A stretch of DNA of 64,000 nucleotides from Streptomyces sp. NBC_00178 (lineage in GTDB: Bacteria > Actinomycetota > Actinomycetes > Streptomycetales > Streptomycetaceae): assembly GCF_036206005.1 (NCBI RefSeq), contig NZ_CP108143.1:5175501-5239500 (forward strand), given 5' to 3'. Below the pieces are notes generated by a model. The model made no database searches. It was not told where the DNA came from and was given only the letters and a program-made list of their open reading frames with translations. Below, one piece after another: positions 61,476 to 64,000 of the stretch; positions within the stretch are counted from its first letter, which is position 1; each line of letters begins with the position of its first letter. The position numbers and the translations under genes are program-made.

Positions 61476-61609
61476 AGGTTCCCGGCCCCGCCGGTCACCC
61501 GCCCGCATCCCCGACCCCGCCGCACCGGCACCCGCACCACCCGCATCCGGCGCGTCGCGCGCTGACCACCTCGCAGGGCCCCCGGTCCCGCAGTCCCTCT
61601 GGAGTCGCC

Positions 61610-63289
61610 ATGTCCGTACGCCGTCGTCACACTCTGAGAGCGCTCTCAGTCGCCACTGCCGTGGTCGCGCTCGCCGCGGGCTGCTCGTCCGCCAACTCGG
61701 GCGCCGACAAGGGGGGCGGCGCCGGCGCCTCCGGCGTGCTGAACATCGGGAAGCCCGACGGGCCGCAGACGAACAACAGCAACCCGTTCCTCGCCACCTC
61801 CGCGAGTGCCACGCTCGGCTACCGGTACATGATCTACGAGCCGCTGGCGATGACCAACATGATCCGCCCCACCGACAAGGCGGACCCCTGGCTCGCGACC
61901 GCGTGGGACTGGGAGTCGAACTTCACCAAGCTCACCTTCACGCTCGACAAGCGCGCGAAGTGGGCCGACGGCAAGCCGCTCACCGCGGCCGACGTCGCCT
62001 TCACCTTCGAACTGCTCAAGAAGCACCCGGCGCTCAACGGCAACGGCATCCCCTACGACGGTGTCGCGGTCGAGGGCGAGAAGGTCGTCCTGACCTTCAA
62101 GGACTCGCAGTTCGTCAACCAGAACAAGATCATATCGACCTATGTCGTGCCCAAGCACATCTGGGAGAAGGTCGAGAATCCGGAGACCTGGCCCAACCGC
62201 ACCCCGGTCGGCTCCGGCCCGTACAAGCTGAAGACCTTCACCCCGCAGACCACCACCCTGACCGCCACGCCCGCCTACTGGAAGGGCACGACCAAGGTCA
62301 GGGAGCTGCGCTACAGCACGTACAACGACAACAGCGCCGCGACCACGGCCCTGGCCAACGGCAAGCTCGAGTGGTCGTTCGTCTTCATGCCGAACTACAA
62401 GCAGCTCTACGTCGCCAAGGACCAGAAGAACCACAAGCTCTGGTTCCCCTCGGGGCTCGGCATCCACGGCCTGTGGTTCAACACCGCCCGCAAGCCGTTC
62501 GACAACCCGGCACTGCGCAAGGCGATGGCCATGGTCGTCGACCGCAACGCGATCCACGTGCAGGCGCAGGCGACCCTCTACCCGGAGATCACCAACCCGA
62601 CCGGCATCCCCCTGCCCGCCGGTGACCCGTTCCTCGCCCCGGAGTACAAGAGCGCCACCACCAAGCCCGACGTGGACGGCGCCAAGGCGCTGCTCATGGA
62701 CGCCGGCTTCAAGCTCAGCGGCGGCGTGCTGAAGGACCCGAGCGGCAAGCCCGTGAAGCTGACCCTCACCGACCCGGCCGGCTGGAACGACTACATCACC
62801 GGGCTCTCGATCATCAAGGACAGCATCAAGCAGCTGGGCATCGAGGCCAAGGTCAAGACCCAGACCGCCGAGGCCTGGACGAACGACGTCGCCGTCGGCA
62901 ACTTCGACGCCACCCTGCACTGGACCAACAGCGGCGCCACCCCGTACGACATGTACCAGAACATCATGGACGGGGCGATCCTCCAGCCCGTCGGCAAGGC
63001 CTCCCAGCTCGGCAACTTCGGCCGCTTCAAGAGCCCCGAGGGCACCGCGGCGCTGAAGGAGTACGCCAACGCCACGGACGACGCCACGCGCACCAAGGCC
63101 ATGAACTCCCTCCAGAAGATCATGGTCGAGCAGGCCCCGGTCATCCCGACGGCCGCGGCCCCCATCGGTGCCGAGTACTCCACGAAGAACTGGACGGGCT
63201 GGCCGACCGAGGAGAACCCCTACGCAGCCCCGCAGCACACCCAGCAGGACGCGCTGGAAGTCGTGCTGAACCTGAAGCCCGCCAAGTAA
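61610..63289 (+). CDS. Family-5 solute-binding lipoprotein of an oligosaccharide/oligopeptide-type ABC transporter
   Basis: 559 residues with a lipoprotein signal (VVALAAGCSS, lipid C25). The family-5 (peptide/nickel/oligosaccharide) binding fold is shown by PLTAADVAFTFELLKKHP, PVGSGPYKLKTFTPQ, GLWFNTARKPFDNPALRKAMAMVVDRNAI and the C-terminal NSLQKIMVEQAPVIPTAAAP. Some members bind beta-gluco-oligosaccharides, and the neighbouring GH30 enzyme and LacI regulator favour a sugar ligand. A 16-bp perfect palindrome lies inside codons 9-14. The ATPase gene follows after 18 bases; no permease is seen in the window. Confidence 0.9.
   Translation: MSVRRRHTLRALSVATAVVALAAGCSSANSGADKGGGAGASGVLNIGKPDGPQTNNSNPFLATSASATLGYRYMIYEPLAMTNMIRPTDKADPWLATAWDWESNFTKLTFTLDKRAKWADGKPLTAADVAFTFELLKKHPALNGNGIPYDGVAVEGEKVVLTFKDSQFVNQNKIISTYVVPKHIWEKVENPETWPNRTPVGSGPYKLKTFTPQTTTLTATPAYWKGTTKVRELRYSTYNDNSAATTALANGKLEWSFVFMPNYKQLYVAKDQKNHKLWFPSGLGIHGLWFNTARKPFDNPALRKAMAMVVDRNAIHVQAQATLYPEITNPTGIPLPAGDPFLAPEYKSATTKPDVDGAKALLMDAGFKLSGGVLKDPSGKPVKLTLTDPAGWNDYITGLSIIKDSIKQLGIEAKVKTQTAEAWTNDVAVGNFDATLHWTNSGATPYDMYQNIMDGAILQPVGKASQLGNFGRFKSPEGTAALKEYANATDDATRTKAMNSLQKIMVEQAPVIPTAAAPIGAEYSTKNWTGWPTEENPYAAPQHTQQDALEVVLNLKPAK
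61634..61649. promoter_or_regulatory. LacI-type palindrome inside the start of the binding-protein gene
   Basis: CTGAGAGCGCTCTCAG, perfect 16-bp palindrome. The core GAGCGCTC is the centre of CebR-type operators of Streptomyces cello-oligosaccharide genes. It lies 24 bases downstream of the ATG, within the signal-peptide codons. Confidence 0.6.
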
Positions 63290-63307
63290 GCACGGGAAGA
63301 ACCGGCC

Positions 63308-64000
63308 ATGACCACCGAACAGTCCGAAGACGTGCGCGCCACGGCCGACGTGGTGCTCGAAGCACGCGGAGTCACCAAGCACTTCCCCGTACGGCGCACC
63401 GGCAGGGACCTCCTCACCCGCAGCCGCCGTACCGTCCACGCCGTCGACGACGTCTCGCTGAAGCTCCGGCGCGGCACCGTCACGGCTCTGGTGGGGGAGT
63501 CCGGCTCGGGCAAATCCACCGTCGCGCGGCTGCTCGCCCAGCTGTACCCGCTCACCGCGGGCGAGATCGAGCTGGGCGGCACGGCGGTGAAGGCCGGACG
63601 TGGCCGGTCCTTCCGCAGATACGTCAAGCAGGTCCAGCTGATCTTCCAGGACCCCTTCGCCTCGCTCAACCCGGTGCACACCGTGCGCTACCACCTGACC
63701 CGCGCCCTGAGGATCCACGGCCGGGCGGGGGAGGGGGAGGCGGAACTGGAGAACGGCCTGGCGGCTCTGCTGGAACGCGTCCAGCTGACTCCTCCTCATC
63801 AGTACCTGGACAAGTTCCCGCACGAGCTGTCGGGAGGTCAGCGCCAGCGCGTCGCGATCGCGCGCGCGCTCGGCGCCGACCCCCAGGTCCTGCTCGCGGA
63901 CGAGCCGGTGTCGATGCTGGACGTGTCGATCCGGCTCGGGGTCCTCAACCTGCTCCGCGACCTCAAGGAGCGCCTGCACCTGGCGATCCTCTACATCACC
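63308..64000 (+). CDS. ABC transporter ATP-binding protein, OppF/DppF type, N-terminal part
   Basis: Starts at ATG 63308 and runs off the window end; 231 codons are visible. N-terminal VLEARGVTKHFPVRRTGRD, then Walker A GESGSGKS at residues 63-70. The Q-loop is LIFQDPFASLNP, the signature LSGGQRQRVAIARAL is from residue 174, and Walker B VLLADEPVSMLDVSIR is near 196. It energises the transporter whose binding protein is encoded 18 bases upstream. Permease genes and a second ATPase are expected beyond the window. Confidence 0.93.
   Translation, partial: MTTEQSEDVRATADVVLEARGVTKHFPVRRTGRDLLTRSRRTVHAVDDVSLKLRRGTVTALVGESGSGKSTVARLLAQLYPLTAGEIELGGTAVKAGRGRSFRRYVKQVQLIFQDPFASLNPVHTVRYHLTRALRIHGRAGEGEAELENGLAALLERVQLTPPHQYLDKFPHELSGGQRQRVAIARALGADPQVLLADEPVSMLDVSIRLGVLNLLRDLKERLHLAILYIT

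Overview
The window is a high-GC actinobacterial chromosome segment, almost certainly Streptomyces. Coding regions use G or C at nearly every third codon position. GTG starts are common, many genes have a -10 hexamer only 6-10 bases before the start codon (leaderless style), and rho-independent hairpins mostly lack T tails. The gene order (peptide ABC transporter, cysteine desulfurase, mnmA, ligA, GGDEF-EAL protein, gatCAB, ilvBNC, serA, proline catabolism, leuB, ilvE, cimA) is the conserved core-chromosome order of Streptomyces. I recognise it from the S. coelicolor region around ligA and ilvBNC. No tRNA, rRNA, insertion sequence, prophage or CRISPR array was seen.

Layout. Bases 1-3919 hold the 3' part of an oligopeptide ABC operon (binding protein, one permease, two ATPases). 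Bases 3938-8247 hold a TRIC-type channel, a thioesterase convergent with a TetR regulator, two small membrane proteins and a cysteine desulfurase. Bases 8323-13956 hold a Tat-exported amidase, mnmA, an alpha/beta hydrolase, a DUF427 protein, a LOG-like protein, an SDR and a short MetE-like methionine synthase. Bases 13980-22361 hold ligA, rmdB (GGDEF+EAL) and gatC-gatA-small ORF-gatB, ending in a 19-bp hairpin. Bases 22497-36000 are more accessory: a Tat phospholipase C, an 800-bp repeat-rich gap, a 61-residue protein with a large LuxR/AAA regulator, a sugar-dehydrogenase-like lipoprotein, an aldo/keto reductase, a 2-hydroxyacid dehydrogenase and a second GGDEF protein with a degenerate EAL domain.

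Bases 36006-58330 are dominated by amino-acid metabolism: ilvB-ilvN-ilvC behind a peptide attenuator, serA, a frameshifted membrane-protein relic, a PucR regulator divergent from proline dehydrogenase and pruA, a GH3 beta-glucosidase with a TetR regulator, a 42-residue protein, leuB, ilvE, then an operon of a divergent urease (fused gamma-beta, and alpha), agmatine deiminase and TetR, and finally cimA behind a second attenuator. Bases 58340-64000 form a sugar locus: a secreted GH30 hydrolase with a ricin-type lectin domain, divergent from a LacI regulator, a family-5 binding lipoprotein and the start of its ATPase.

How they fit. IlvB/N/C, IlvE, LeuB and CimA supply isoleucine, valine and leucine. 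Both ilvB and cimA are preceded by a short peptide with branched-chain codons (Ile-Leu-Val-Leu; Ile-Ile) and a hairpin with a T6 tail, so both are probably attenuated by branched-chain aminoacyl-tRNA supply. The most unusual locus is the urease-like operon at 52353-56444. Its alpha subunit keeps every metal ligand but has changed the active-site flap (Val and Asp where Cys319 and His321 are expected). It has no urease accessory genes, is translationally linked to agmatine deiminase and carries its own TetR gene and a matching palindromic operator. I suggest it acts on N-carbamoylputrescine or another substituted urea rather than urea.
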